Assembly (NCBI RefSeq): GCF_003265705.1
Contig: NW_020312785.1
Coordinates: 18,690,968 to 18,754,967 of the forward strand
DNA: 64,000 nt
Origin: Callorhinus ursinus
Lineage: Eukaryota; Chordata; Mammalia; Carnivora; Otariidae
Direction: 5' to 3'
A program made the translations under genes and the position numbers. Of the stretch, positions 1 to 12,507 are shown one piece after another (position 1 is the stretch's first letter; each line of letters opens with the position of its first letter). The notes beneath the pieces were generated by a model that did not search any database, was not told where the DNA came from, and saw only the letters and a program-made list of their open reading frames with translations.

Positions 1-839
1 TCTCTATCTAATGGTGACCTCCATCCCATCGCTTGCTATGTGTATTACTTTGTTTTAATTTAGCACCATTAGAAATTGGCTTACATATTTATTTTATATA
101 TGTCCTTGCCTCTCAGATATTTATATTTTAACTTATTTATTACCTGACTCTTCCCATGAGACTGTAAGATCTTAACTGTCTGGTTTACCCTTGTATGAAT
201 GAATGATTGTTACAGAATGGATAAGGACCTAAACCTGGTCAAAGTGTTCCATCTGCTTAAACTGTGGGCTTTGTGTTCCAAGGTGAGTCAAGTTCATCTT
301 TTTGGGTATTGAGTGTGTGAACTAGGAGATAGAAAGCTCACGGTAACTGGTTTTCCACCACGTGAACTAAAGTGAGTAAGCCAGTGATGGCTAGAGGGGA
401 CAGTAGAGGGGGAGGGAATTAAGTAGAGGGTGTGGGAAGGGGTGCTGTAGTAAGAGTAGAGGTGGATGGCAACCGAGTTTGGAAAGGGTTCGATGCCTGG
501 TTTCTGATGATCCTGAGGCCCAGCTACATTCCTACCTTTGGTTCCTATGAATCCTCTCGGGGTCTTTTCTATGATTTCTACTTTTTCTTAAACTGTGAAT
601 TGGATTTCAATATTTTCCAATCAATAAAAGTAACACATAACAACATTATAACATTGTGCTTAGGAATTTACAGCCAGGTGTAAAATTAGCATTTGAAACA
701 AGATTCTGCTATTTATTGTCTGTATCACAGAGAACCAATTTCTTAATCTCTCTAAATTTTAGTTCTCTTATCTAAAAATGAAGGGCATGAATAAAACCTA
801 ACTGATGGAACGATTTAATGTGATTATATATGCACATTT

Positions 840-1049
840 TTAAAAAAGATTTTATTATTTATTTTTCAGAGAGAGAAAGAGAGAGGGAGGGAGGGAGCAC
901 AAGCAGGGGGAGTGGCAGGCAGTGGGAGGAGCAGGCTCTCTGCTGAGCAAGGAGCCCAATACGGGACTCTATCCCAGGACCCTGGGATCCTGACCTGAGC
1001 CAAAGGTGGATGCTCAACTGTTCAACCGACTGAGCCACCCAGGTGTCCC
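840..1049 (-). repeat. Can-SINE (tRNA-derived), minus
   Basis: Reads as T-rich tail, GA-rich tract, then the reverse complement of the tRNA-like head ending 'gagccacccaggtgtcc'. It is flanked by an exact 13-base duplication, TATATGCACATTT, at 827-839 and 1050-1062, so the boundaries are firm. Confidence 0.93.
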
Positions 1050-1062
1050 TATATGCACATTT

Positions 1063-1980
1063 CTTATACACAATATCTAACATATAGTAAGTTCCTAAAT
1101 AAGGAAGGAAATGCAGCCTGGCTCAAGGGTGAAAGTCTGCTTTGAATTGGTATTTCAAATCTACCCTCATTGGTGTATCTTACTTTTTGTGGCACGTACT
1201 GCATTCCCATTTATTAAATTCTTTTTATGATTGAATATATTTAGAGTACAACTTCTCTCCTTTCCCCTATGAACATTTATGCTCATCTCATCTTTGATAT
1301 ATCAGTTTCTGTTAGATATCCTAGGTGGGGCATTTGTGAATGAGAAAATATTTGATGCTGAGAAATTGGGGAAACGATGACATAGATGGATCCTCTTCAA
1401 GCATAAGTTGGCAAGTGTGAAGTATCCCAGTCTATGAAGAGAAAAGTACGTTCATAGGATGGGATCCTGGAACACAGACGGTGGAAACTTGCCCTTCCTA
1501 ATGCTCTTGGTGATGGTGGTCTTTGCCTATTATAAGACATAGGTTGTGAGAGTAAGAAGAATGGAATCTGGAAGGACTTGGACTGGATCAACCTTTGTGG
1601 ATGAGGCTTGAGATACCACTTTGTTGTTCCCGTGGTAGAGGCCCATATCCTAATGTCCAGTCTACAGGGATCCTGTGAGTCAGCTCTCCCCTCACCACAA
1701 CCATAAACCAAGTGAGGCACAACAGGTAGGGGAGGTGGGGGGTGGTGTTTGTGAGGAAGAGGCTTTCCCAAGGGCATTAAATTCTAAAACCCAAGAAGTA
1801 ATGATACGATAAACAAATGTAGCAGAAAGTAAAATGTGGGTCTCTAGTAAGTTAACATGTATTTTTTTTTAATGTAGCATATCTACCAAAAGTAAAAATA
1901 AATAAATAAAATGACTCATTTTATAAAATTTTTATGAAATGAAATGAAAAGTATACATAAAAAGGTTAAAAACCTACACA
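1063..1980. other. Unassigned sequence
   Basis: No repeat recognised. A 126-codon minus frame (1777-1397) is Pro/Ser-rich with no domain, signal or splice context and is judged chance. Confidence 0.4.
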
Positions 1981-2187
1981 GGGGGCACCTGGGTGGATCA
2001 GTTTGTTGAGAGTCCCACCCTTGATTTCAGCTCAGGTTGTGATCTTGGGGTCCTGGGATTGAGCCCTGCATCAGGCTCCATGCTCAGTGGGGAGTCTGCT
2101 TGGACTCTCTCTCTCCCTCTCCCTCTGTCCCTCCTCCCACTTGCTGCACACCCTCTCTCTCTCTAAAATAAATCTTTTTTAAAAATT
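1981..2187 (+). repeat. Can-SINE, plus
   Basis: The head 'gggcacctgggtgg', CT-rich middle and AAATAAATC/A-rich tail are all present. An imperfect duplication close to AAAACCTACACA / AAAACTCTACACA flanks it. Confidence 0.9.
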
Positions 2188-2780
2188 GCAAATAAAACTC
2201 TACACACAATTTAATGATATTGATAAAAAAGGTTAATATTTTTAAATATGTTCCCTTACCTGAGCCAAAACTGGAATTCAGACTGCTAAGTGGCAGATTT
2301 GAATTTGTAATCGGCTTGCAATTCCCAGGAAATTATGATCGAAAGACTGAATATCTTCTCACACAATAGATCAGAGTACATTTAAAGAGATTGAAAACTG
2401 CTTTTCTGACAAATTCTGGGTGTTGGTTTGAGAGGAAGACTAGGGTAAAGGTACTATATTTTCTGTTTACATCCAAATTGTAGTGTGTGTGGAATTCTGT
2501 GATGTATCTAATTTAGCAATAACCAAATAAAAGTGTAATGGAAAGAAATGATTCAGATTTGCACAAAAATATAAAATTGTAAGAAAAATACTTAAAATAC
2601 ATTTATGGGCCATTTAAGAAAATTTGAATACACGGAGAGACATAGTGTTCTTATATGGCAAGGTCAAATACTAAATACTGATCATTTAAATTATCTACAT
2701 ATGGCTGAGATAAATGGAAGTATTGGTATATTATGGGGTATTATTTTAATACTCTATACAAATTATATCTGCTAATACAC

Positions 2781-3010
2781 TAGTCCCCCACTCATACGCA
2801 GTTTTGCTTTCTGCAGTTCCAGTTACCCACAGTCCGGAAGCAATGATCCTCCCCTCATATGGTCAGAAGGACAATAGTAACCTGGGTCATGATGCCCACG
2901 TCATTCTCCTCACAAGATTACCCTCTCTATGGTTTTTCATTTCCTATTTTGTTGTATTCTTTTTCTTGTTTCTAATTTTTTTTTTATCTTTACTCTTTAC
3001 ATAAAATTAA
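2781..3010 (+). mobile_element. Tigger-like (mariner superfamily) fragment
   Basis: 'tagtcccccactcatacgcagttttgctttctgcagttccagttaccca' and 'tatggtcagaaggacaatagtaacctgg...cccacgtcattctcctcac' match the Tigger-type end. A chance 66-codon frame here is not a gene. Confidence 0.65.
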
Positions 3011-3043
3011 AGATATTTTCCTTAAAAATTGATTTAGTTCATG

Positions 3044-3229
3044 GAGCACCTGGGTGGCTCAGTTGGTTAAGCATCTGACTCTTGATTTCGGCTGGAGTCA
3101 TGATCTCAGGGTTGTGGGTTCGAGCCCCATTTGGGGCTCCATGCTGGGCCTGGAGCCTGCTAAGATTCTTTCTCTCCCTCTCCCTCTCCCCCTCCCTCAA
3201 CTCTCTCTCTACCAAAAGAAAAAGAAAAT
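3044..3229 (+). repeat. Can-SINE, plus
   Basis: The full head (cacctgggtggctcagttgg) through a CT-rich tract and short A-rich tail. An exact duplication GATTTAGTTCATG at 3031-3043 and 3230-3242 sets the ends. Confidence 0.94.
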
Positions 3230-3242
3230 GATTTAGTTCATG

Positions 3243-4610
3243 ATTCGTGTGTTGGTTTTACATTTCTTTAAGTCAATTAAATTTATGGTTGTTTCTGTCT
3301 CTAAGTTTCTTCTCTTTGATTTATTGTCATCTACTTAGGTTCTTGAGATAAAGACTGATTCATTTACTTTTATTTTTTATGTGGTAAAGGCTAAAGCCTA
3401 TGAATTTGTTTCTGAGAGCAGCTTTGGTACTATACCTGTGTTGAAATGTGGTGCTATAATGTTAGGTTTCTGAATAGTGTATGACTGTGGTTTTATTTTC
3501 CAGTTTGTCCCAACAGTTATTTAGGCAAATTGTTTGTTTATGTAATGTTGCTTTGTTTTAATGTTTGTTTTTTAAAATATTTTGGAGATATTTTTATGAA
3601 AAAATTATTTTTAGTACTATTAAACTGTGACCATATGTGATTTCTGTAATTTCTATTATTTATCACTTAGTTGCTCTTGACTAATACTGATCTATTTTGC
3701 TAAATAAACTATAGATGCTTGAAAAAATGTGTGTAGTGTCCATTTGTAGGGTATAGGTATTTATAGATATCAATTGTTAACTTTTTCTTTTATTTCCTTG
3801 ATTTAGTTAAATTACATGATTCTTCTCTAGTGATTTGGTAGTTACTCATCATGTTTATAGTTTATATGTGTTTATATTTCCCCTTAATATATCGCCATAC
3901 ATTCTTTATACCTTATACTTGAGTCATTATCAAAGCCAAGAATGAAGCAGTACAGTCGACTCCTCCCAGTTAAGATGAAGATCTTGGTACATTTTTCCTT
4001 TATAATCCTCCCACTCCTCCTTCCCACTTCCATGTCTACATTCCATTTCTAATTTCTGTCAACATAGTCCGTAATTTAAAACCAACTGATGATGATGTTT
4101 ACTTTTTAAAAAACATTTAAGTCTTTTTATTTTGCCAATAATTTTCACATTTGCATTCAGTTTTCTAAGCATATTTCCAATGATTATGTAAATTTACCTT
4201 TATGTTCATTCATTGCTGTGTTCCTGTCCCTGCACAATGGCTGGCACATCATCCATTTTCAGGAATTCTGGTGAAGGAGCCAATGCAGTAGAATGAGAGA
4301 GAAGGTAAGAACCTGACCAAGTGAACTTAAACTGCCATATGAGTGTTGCTTCTGTAAGTGAAGGTTACCATAAACACACTATCACCAAGATGATGATAAA
4401 TCCATAAAGCAGATTTTCCCTTGACAGTCCCAACTCTGCCACAGTCACAAACACACGCATACACACAAATCCATTCTAATGGGAATAAACACTTTACTAC
4501 TTCCCAATGTGCAAATACTCTTGGAATGTGGGGCACCTACATTGTGCCTATTCATTGTTCATTCTTATTAGCCCTTTTAATGGATTCATCTATAAATAAC
4601 TGTAAACAAT
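3243..4610. other. Unassigned AT-rich sequence
   Basis: T-rich unique sequence without a recognisable gene or clear repeat. Confidence 0.4.
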
Positions 4611-4611
4611 G

Positions 4612-4775
4612 GTCTCAAACTCAGCTGCACTTTGTAATCTCATGGCAAGATTTTTAAATGCTTCTAAAGACCTAGCCGCTCACCAGCCCAATTAAGTCCA
4701 GATCACTCTGGTTGAGACCCAGGCATCAGTACTTTCTAAAGCTCCTCATGTGACTACAGAGCACAGCCAGGAGTA
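4612..4775 (+). mobile_element. MER5-like hAT fragment
   Basis: 'tctcaaactcagctgcac' through 'agatcactctggttgagacccaggcatcagtactttctaaagctcc' fits a decayed MER5/Charlie-type element. Confidence 0.55.
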
Positions 4776-5571
4776 AGAACACAGGAGAGTCAGTATAAGT
4801 CTGAACCCTCAGTCTAGCTGTGCTCGTAGACATAACGCAACACAAGAGCTTTGGGGGGTATTTAAAAAAGAGATCCCGGGAAACAGAGCTTTCTTTAGGA
4901 CCATGATAACCACGTCAAAATGGAAAGCACTTGTATTCATTGCAATAACTTCCATTGTTTTTAACATTCCGATGAATGAAGCATCCAGCTCTTGTTTTGG
5001 GGGTGAGAGTAGAGACAACAAGAGAGTCTAGAGTTTGATGGACATCTCAGCTAAAACCCGCATGGAACAACAGAATGTAACCCAATTTTTCAAAATTAGG
5101 AACCGTTTCATAAATTTGATTGGGGAGATCTCTTCCACAAGAATATTTGGAGTTATGGTCCCAATTTGAGGTCTTACAATTTTTTTCTTTACTTTTAGGC
5201 AGACTGCCACGTAGATGTTTCCTTATTTTGTGGAGACTCAGACATTTGAATTCAGAATATGGACCAGATTATCTAATTTTGAAGCCTACCTGAGTAGAAT
5301 CAAGAAAATATTCTCTCTTGAAATGCTCTTTGAACATTGTTACCATAATAACTATAATGCTTGACTTGAGGAAAGATACAGACTTAAAAAAAAAAAAAAG
5401 GAAAAACAAAAAACTCATTTGCAAACTTTTGGTGGCATTTTGGTATACACTTCTTTCTAAACACACTGTTAGGTGATAAATTAACAAAACCATTCAAACT
5501 ATAGTTATTACTACTTTATAATGAAAGGAATCAACCAGTTGTTTCATACATGATAACCATATTCATTCAAT

Positions 5572-5768
5572 TGCTATTTTTTTAATTTAAAATTTGTTTG
5601 AGGGCATCATTCAATTTATTTTTAATTTTTTTCTTCCAAATTTTTTGAGGTATAATTGACAAAGTTTTATATATTCAAAGTGTACAATGTGATGATTTGA
5701 TATACATATATGTTGTGAAATGATAACCACAATCAGGTTAACGCATCCATTACTTCACATATTTAATG

Positions 5769-5816
<48 letters not shown>

Positions 5817-5990
5817 TGAGAACACTTAAGATCTACAAATTTCGAGTGTATGAGCCAGTGTTATTAACTGTGGTCACAATGCTGTACGTTAAAATCAATC
5901 AATTTAGTAGTTAACATACTCAGACCTCTTAGGAAAGAGAGAATATCTACAGACAACAATTAGCTAAATTAGCTTCACAGAGCTAAAACT
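5572..5990 (+). mobile_element. Old L1-related fragment with inserted GT microsatellite
   Basis: 'tgaggtataattgacaaag...ttcaaagtgtacaatgtgatgatttgatatac' and 'gagaacacttaagatctac...ttaactgtggtcacaatgctgtacgtt' are halves of a common L1M segment. The GT repeat has expanded in the middle. Confidence 0.6.
5771..5815 (+). repeat. (GT)22 microsatellite
   Basis: Uninterrupted GT dinucleotides for 45 bases. Likely length-polymorphic. Confidence 0.97.
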
Positions 5991-6257
5991 TCTCATTATT
6001 TTTGGTCTCTTCCCTGCTAGGTAGTATCCCATTCATTTTATTTTGTGGTTGTTTTTAAGTATGTTGCTAAAAATATGCCAATGCACTTAATTATGTTTTA
6101 CAGATGGCTTTCTTTGTAATAGAATTTGGATTTCTGAAGATACAGCGCTTGACTGAAAAAATATCAAGCAGAATATGGGATCTTTGGAATTTAATCATAT
6201 AGAAAAATAATCCAGAAGTTGGTGTGACTTAAGTGTCTTCTACAGTGATTTTCGCCT

Positions 6258-6430
6258 AGTCCTGTGGTTCTCAAAGAATACTTGGACCAGCAGCATTCCT
6301 GTCACTTGAGAATTTTAGAAATGCAAATTCCCAGGCTCCACCCAGCCTTACCGAATTAGAAACTCTGAGGTTTGCGGCCAGCAATCTCCTCTGTTTTTCT
6401 GTTACACTCTGAAGTTTGAGGATCTCTGAC
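6258..6430 (-). mobile_element. MER5-like non-autonomous hAT element
   Basis: Starts 'tgtggttctcaaag', has 'gaccagcagcat', 'gaattttagaaatgcaaattcccaggctccaccc' and ends 'gaagtttgaggatc'. This is the standard layout of MER5A with decayed terminal inverted repeats. Confidence 0.75.
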
Positions 6431-7061
6431 ATGATAAAAATGCCCCCAAAAGGTACTAGAATAAACATAAAACAACAAAACCTATGACTCATCCACTGCC
6501 TTGTTTTATTTTGTTTAGAAAATGATTCATCTGCATTAAAAGATAGTATTTGCCCAGGAAGTTCATTTTTCTCTTCAGTAGAATTAATCAGGGTACCAAT
6601 CATTCTATTATATTTTTCCATTATGTGTCAAAGATTCATGACTGGTTTTCAACATCTTTTAAAGTACACTTAAGTGATCATTAATTCCTCACATTTGCTT
6701 TCAAAAATTCTTTCAAGCAGCAGAGTGTTAGATTTCACGTGTTCTTTACTTACCTCATTGAGATAATGTTACTATAATGATCTCACTTATATGTCGCATA
6801 ATTAGATCTAATATCTCTCTAATGAGATACACCATGTTATTTGGAACCAGCTGCTCTATCATGGATAGCAAAGGACACTCTACACTAAATTTTCCAAGAT
6901 ATTCAAGAATAATGTTAAGTGGTCATTTCATACAAATTATTTTTCCTCCTTTCTTTAAGAATCTGTTTCTGGTTGGATATTAACATTCACAATTACTCAA
7001 AGGCTAAAGGAGTCAGCTGACTTTGGCGTGAGACATAGTACATGACAACTGTTTGTTGGGA

Positions 7062-7100
7062 TAATAAAAACTCTCTGTTATCAAGAAAAAAAAAAAAAAC
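7062..7100 (+). other. AATAAA plus A-run, possible retrocopy tail
   Basis: AATAAA at about 7063 followed 18 bases later by a 15-base A-run has the spacing of a polyadenylated transcript end. The 100 bases before it are unrecognised and have no open frame of note. Confidence 0.25.
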
Positions 7101-7589
7101 AGTTACCTGAGAATCCAGACCAGGGTACTCTACACCTTTATTTTGCATTTGTACATTTATAGTAGGTGTTAAATTCTTATGATATTATAGTTTGAGAAAG
7201 AACATTTTTCATATGAAGAATACATTTATTAGGAAAGAGCTGCATGGAGGCTTAAGAATGTGGTAGCCATTTTTTTCAGTAACTGCTTATGTATGTTCAA
7301 TAAATATGAGATGAAAATAAGTATATATATATCTTTGGGGCTTGCTTCACCAGTTACTTACTCATATAGAAATACATATGTGCATATTTAATGCGGACTA
7401 ATGAATACACAATGGACACATGTAGATACCCAAAGCGAACTGCATGGAGCCTACCCACTAGTTTACATTTAGTGGGATTCTCATCTTTCTGCTGAATGTA
7501 AATACATGACTATTTATCTAAACTCTATTTGCTTGTTAATGAAACCAGAGCATGCAGCTTTTTATGAAAGTGTGATGAATTAATGGCTA

Positions 7590-7880
7590 AGATTATTTCA
7601 CCTCCCTACAGCCTTCTGAGTTTCTACAGAAGAGGAAATTAAAGGAGACAAACTGAACTGTGATGCTCCGGGACTCCCTTGATTCTGCCTGTCACTGTTA
7701 TAAGCCAGCTCAAGGCCTCGGGGGAGTCTGCCTGCTCTAGCCTTCCTCAGCCAGCCAGACGGTGACGGCCCACTGCTTTTATTCATTACCCTGAATGTAA
7801 TGCACTAAATTTAACAAGTAACACACTCAGCAGGAATTTATTGGCCTTTTGCAGCATGATTGCAAGGTAGGATATGGATA
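7590..7880. promoter_or_regulatory. Candidate conserved non-coding element
   Basis: Repeat-free block with higher GC and retained CpGs (7668-7775), then an AT-rich homeobox-like stretch ('ttttattcattaccctgaatgtaatgcactaaattt'). The 62-codon minus frame in it shows no family. The assignment rests on base composition and appearance only. Confidence 0.3.
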
Positions 7881-7962
7881 TGGATTCCAATTACTGTTGA
7901 CACCCAGATAAGAAGAACAAAGCCTATATATAATTATTAATCAAAGTTGATAGTTTAAGGAA

Positions 7963-7991
7963 ATGAAAATAAATAAATAAATAAATAAATA
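7963..7991 (+). repeat. (AAAT)n microsatellite
   Basis: Seven uninterrupted AAAT/TAAA units with no SINE body attached. Confidence 0.9.
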
Positions 7992-8726
7992 ACTCACTCT
8001 ATTTTACTTAAAGCAAATGTTCCCAGGTTGAAAGAACTCTCCCTGGTTACATAATGGTAGCATTCCAATTAAATATAATAGCAATAATAAAATAGCAGCG
8101 TAGTGGCAAAGTGATCCTATAAAGCAACAATTTTCACATAAAAAAAAGCTGTGTGGAGCAGATGTACAGTAGAGGAAAGGCTAGACTTGTGATATGTAAA
8201 CAAACAGTCAAATAACCAGCAATCTTTAAGGATTTAGTGTTTTAGTTAGAAAAAATAATCCATATAATCCATTTAATATTGTTATTCCAGATGATAGTTA
8301 CAAATAGCTCTATTTTAATATGATAGGAAGAGTGATTGTAAAAAAATATGGGGTCACACTTTCATATCTATAGCACTGGCATTACCTGATCATGAAAATT
8401 AAATATTGTTGGCATAGAGATATTTATGAGGAAACTCAAAGTCCTTGGGTTGCAATAAGAACATGAGAAAAGGAGCTAGAATTTTCACTCACTTTGGGCA
8501 AAGGTTTGTTATAGTTATTGTTTGTTTTATTTATAAAGGCCAAAGGAACACAATACATGAAATAGCATAGGAGAGAGAGAACAGGATTTTATTTTACCAG
8601 ACTGGACATGGATGAAAAATGTAAAAAATATAAGGCATATGACAACAAAGGGAACATCACTCTCTCCATGATTAACCCAAATGGCCAAATTATTCTTGAA
8701 ATAAGAGGCAACATGCATCACTGGTA

Positions 8727-8867
8727 AAGGCTTGAACTCTCACATTATAAAGAATCATATCCTGGCTTTAATAATTACTAGGACTCTGACCTTGAGCCAC
8801 TAATTTAATCTCTTGTAGCCTGTTTCCTCAGGTGTAAAAATAGGGATGATTATAGCAGCTACCTGTG
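8727..8867 (+). mobile_element. MIR
   Basis: 'cctggctttaataattactaggactctgaccttgagccactaatttaatctcttgtagcctgtttcctcagg' is the MIR core with its CORE-SINE segment. Confidence 0.8.
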
Positions 8868-9095
8868 TTGTTATATTGACAATACTGCATTATATACTTC
8901 AAAGTTGCTAAGAAACCAGATTAAATTGTTCTCACCACAAAAAAGAAATGATCATTATGGAACATGATGGTGGTGGTAGCTAAAGCTATTGTAGTGGTAA
9001 TCATATTGCAATATACAAAAGTATCAAATCAACATGTTATACACCTTAAACTTACACAATGTTATATGTCAATTATATCTCAAAAATATTTGTGA
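8868..9095 (+). mobile_element. L1 3'-end fragment
   Basis: Ends with the L1 3' UTR signature 'atgttatacaccttaaacttacacaatgttatatgtcaattatatctc'. The left part (tatacttcaaagttgctaag) also fits. Confidence 0.75.
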
Positions 9096-9579
9096 TAAAC
9101 TAATATGGTTCTGAGCACAAAGTAAAAACTCATTAAATATTAGCAAATTTTATGTTATTTAGTATTATTTTAATCTACTCGATATTAAAAATCATTAAAC
9201 CAGTAAACAAATAGCATCATAATCTTTTACACCCAGATAGGCTTCAGTACAAATCTGAGCTCACATACTTTTTGATGGAAAGAAGCCGTATTTTATTTCT
9301 CCGATTAGTTTGGACCTCGGAGTCCTAATTTTATAGAAAAGTCTTATAACTGTGTGGAGTTAAACAATGTGTATTTCTGATACTCAGAATGCTAAGGTAT
9401 ACATTGGTCTAATGATACCTGCCTTTGAGGGTACATGGTAAAACTGGAGAAAACATATATATATGTCCACGAAACTCAGCACATAGCCTGGCACCATCCG
9501 AAGATGGAGCTATTTTTTTTTTTATTTAGGATCTATAGATGGACACTTGTATTTAGTTTTCATTGCAATTCCACTTACA

Positions 9580-9735
9580 ATTCATTATCATCCCTATTAC
9601 TTAGGAGATGAAATGAAGGATGAAATGCTAATTGGTCTGTTCAAGGTCACAGAATTAATAGCAAGAGCCTCAACTCACCTTAGGTCAAAGTGACCATAAG
9701 TCAGTGTTCTTTTTACTACAGTAACCTCCTTTTGT
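9580..9735 (-). mobile_element. MIR
   Basis: 'taggagatgaaatgaaggatgaaatgctaattggtctgttcaaggtcacagaattaatagcaagagcc' is the reverse-complement MIR core. Confidence 0.7.
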
Positions 9736-10365
9736 AGATGAGAAAATAAAGGTGAATGACTGACAAAATATGTTTGTGTGTGTATGAAACAGGCATGTGC
9801 TCTTGATAATTGGTACACAGTTTGGGTTTTAAAAGAGAGTGAGCAGATGAAAATCATCTATGCTGTGCCATGGTTTTCTCGGACTTTCCTAAGAATGTCA
9901 TGGAGCTAACCTATTTAAGGCCTTAAATAATTGGTATCCTGAAATAAAATTATCTGCAGAAGTATAAAAAAGTTCTTCTACCCCAGTGTGACCTACTGAC
10001 TGGGGCATCAGTCTTCAAATAGCCCATAATCCAAAGGAAGTAGTTAAGTGACATGAATTCCATCAAACCAATAAAATGATTACTTATACTGAAAAATTTA
10101 ACTAACACTGCCAAAGAACATTTTCTCTCTGTATATATGTAGATATATTAATATTTTTACTATTGAATTCAATCACTTCTCTGGAACAATTTTTATTCCA
10201 CAGTCAATAGGATCCACATGTAAAAGCTGTTCTTAGAACGTTCAGATAGAAACCTAGTCTTCTGAATCAGAGAAACACGAATAACATTGATTTTTAAAAT
10301 TAAGGACAAAGAAATTAAGTCAAATAATACTTTAAGTAAATCATGAGTAAATGCTTACTTTGAAT

Positions 10366-10807
10366 GAAATTCATTGATGAATGGATAAAGAAGGTGTGGT
10401 ATACATATACAATGGAATATTACTCAGCCCTAAAAAATGAAATTTTGCCATTTTTCAATGACATGGATGGAGCTATTATATACTATGCTAAGTGAAATAA
10501 GTCAGTCAGAGAAAGACAAATACATATGATTTCACTGATATGTGGAATTTAAGAAACAAACGATCATAGGGGAGAAAAAAGAGAGGTGAACCAAGAAACA
10601 GATTCCTAACTATAGAGAACAAACTGATGGTTACTAGAGGGGAGAGGGGTGGGGAGGATGGGATTAAGGAGGGCACTTGTTTTGACGAGCACCAGGTGAT
10701 GTATGGAAGTGCTGAATCACTGTATTGTATACCTGAAACTAATATTGCACCGTATGATAACGGTAATTAACTGGAATTTAGATAAAAACTAAAAAAAAAA
10801 AAAAAAA
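10366..10807 (+). mobile_element. L1 3' end, 5'-truncated
   Basis: Carries the familiar end of L1 ORF2 and 3' UTR ('ggaatattactcagcc', 'gacatggatggagc', 'gctaagtgaaataagtcag', 'tgtggaatttaag'). It ends in an A-run at 10791-10807. The low decay suggests a fairly young carnivore L1. No open ORF2 remains because only the last few hundred bases are present. Confidence 0.85.
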
Positions 10808-11084
10808 GAATAAAAGGTAAAAAGAATTCATCCATTCACTCATTCATTTAACAGTGGTGTACTAACTGCCTCCTTTTTGCAAGTTCTATGCTAGTAATGA
10901 AGATATAGGACCCAGTCAGCTAGACAAGGCCACTGGCCATACAGTAGTGAAGAAAAATATGAAACAATCATATAATTACCATTTTAATGAGGATGTTGAC
11001 GGCAGTGGGAGCCTATATAAGGGTTTCAATCTGCTCATGGGCAGGGGTCAGAAAGATCTCATTAGGAAGTAACCTCATCTGTGC

Positions 11085-11275
11085 GAACTTAGTCCTTACA
11101 CCAACCCAATGAGACCAGTACTGCTATCATCATCCCATTCACAGATGAGAAAACTGAGGGAAAATAGCATTAAATATCTTAACAAATCAGACAGTTGGTA
11201 AGAGGTAGATCCAAGATCCAAACCCAGGCTATCTGGTTTTAGATTCTGCTTTTAACCCCTGTGCTATGGACATTC
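11085..11275 (-). mobile_element. MIR
   Basis: 'cacagatgagaaaactgagg...cagacagttggtaagagg...aaacccaggctatctgg' then 'aacccctgtgctatg' gives nearly the whole reverse-complement MIR. Confidence 0.85.
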
Positions 11276-11371
11276 ATGTGCGTTTTTGAGGGGTAACGAA
11301 CACACTCCAGAGAGAAAAGCATATGAGAAGAACCTGACGTGGACAAGAACTGGTGCTCTACATAAGAGCTG

Positions 11372-11455
11372 CACTGTTCAATAGAAATGTGAGCCTTGTA
11401 TGTAATTTTAAATTTTCTAGTACCTATGTAACAAAAAGTAAAAAGAAACAGGTGG
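11372..11455 (+). mobile_element. hAT-like DNA transposon fossil, left part
   Basis: 'ctgttcaatagaaatgtgagcc...taattttaaattttctagta' is the left end of a common non-autonomous mammalian element. It continues after the L1 at 12236. Confidence 0.65.
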
Positions 11456-12235
11456 GTAGAGTACTCAGGAAAGGTGATTTGGCAGTTTCTTATAAAACTA
11501 AACATGCAGATTCCAAATGACCCAGTAGTCATACTCAAGCATTTACCCCCGATAAATGAAAATGTATATTCACACAAAAAACTGTACAGGAATGTTTATG
11601 GCAGTTGAATTCATAATTGCAAAAACTAGAACCAACCCAGGTGTTCCTCAACAGGTGAGTAGTTAAACAATGTGTGGCACATCCAGCTTATGTAATGCTA
11701 TTTGGCAATAAAGAGGAATGGACTATTGTTGCAGGCAATAACTTGGGTCTATCTTGAGGGAATTATGCTACGGGAACAAAGCCAGTTCCCAAAGAATACA
11801 CCCTGTATGATTCTACTAACATCACATTTTTGACATGACAAAATTATATAAATGGAGAACAGACTGGTGGTTGCTAAAGGTTAGGGCCAGGTGGAGGGAT
11901 GGAGCACAAAGGTTATAAAAATGCAACACAAGCCATCTTTGTGGTGAAGGCACTGCTCTGAATCTTGACGTGGTGGCACCTACATATGTGATACAATTAA
12001 ATAGAACTAAGCACACACAGACAAACACACACATGTTATAATTAAAACTAGGGAAAATGGAGTAAGATTGTATCACTGTCAATATCCTGGTAGTAATACT
12101 GTGAGGATAGATACTACTGCTGGGCAAAACCTTAGAGAAAGGGAATCGGGATTTCTCTGTATTATTTCTTACAATTACATGGAAATCTAGAATTATTTCG
12201 AAATAAAAAAATGTTAATTAAAAGGAAGGAAAGAG
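11456..12235 (+). mobile_element. Old L1 3' end splitting a hAT element
   Basis: Contains 'gaatgtttatggcagttgaattcataattgcaaaaac' and 'ggcaataaagaggaatgga', both ancestral L1 landmarks, and ends in an A-rich stretch near 12210-12230. It lies between the two halves of one DNA-transposon fossil. Confidence 0.75.
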
Positions 12236-12422
12236 ATTAAGTTTATTTTACTCTACTTAACCCAATACATCTGAAATACTCCCATTTCAACATCTTAAAC
12301 AATATAAAAATTATGGAGATATTTCACTTTATTTCATACTGTCCAGTTAGACTAGCCACATTCCAAGTTCCCGATAATCAGTGGCTAGTGGCTACCACAC
12401 TGGGTAGCACAAGTGTTGTGAA
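12236..12422 (+). mobile_element. hAT-like DNA transposon fossil, right part
   Basis: 'ttaacccaatacatctgaaatactcccatttcaacat...gactagccacattccaagt...gtggctagtggctaccacactgg' continues the left part and ends near the terminal repeat. Confidence 0.65.
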
Positions 12423-12507
12423 TACAAATGTAAGAAGTGAAGACAGAGGTTTAAGAGGTAGGAATGGGTCAGGTTATACAAATGAACTCGTGATAAAATC
12501 CAGAGTC

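Noticed and set aside
1397..1777. 126-codon minus frame, Pro-rich start
   Set aside because: No family resemblance, splice context or promoter. Length is within chance for this composition, though it is one of the less repeat-linked frames.
5720..5914. Frame with a Val-Cys repeat
   Set aside because: Product of the GT microsatellite.
6271..6621. 116-codon minus frame
   Set aside because: Crosses a MER5-like transposon fossil.
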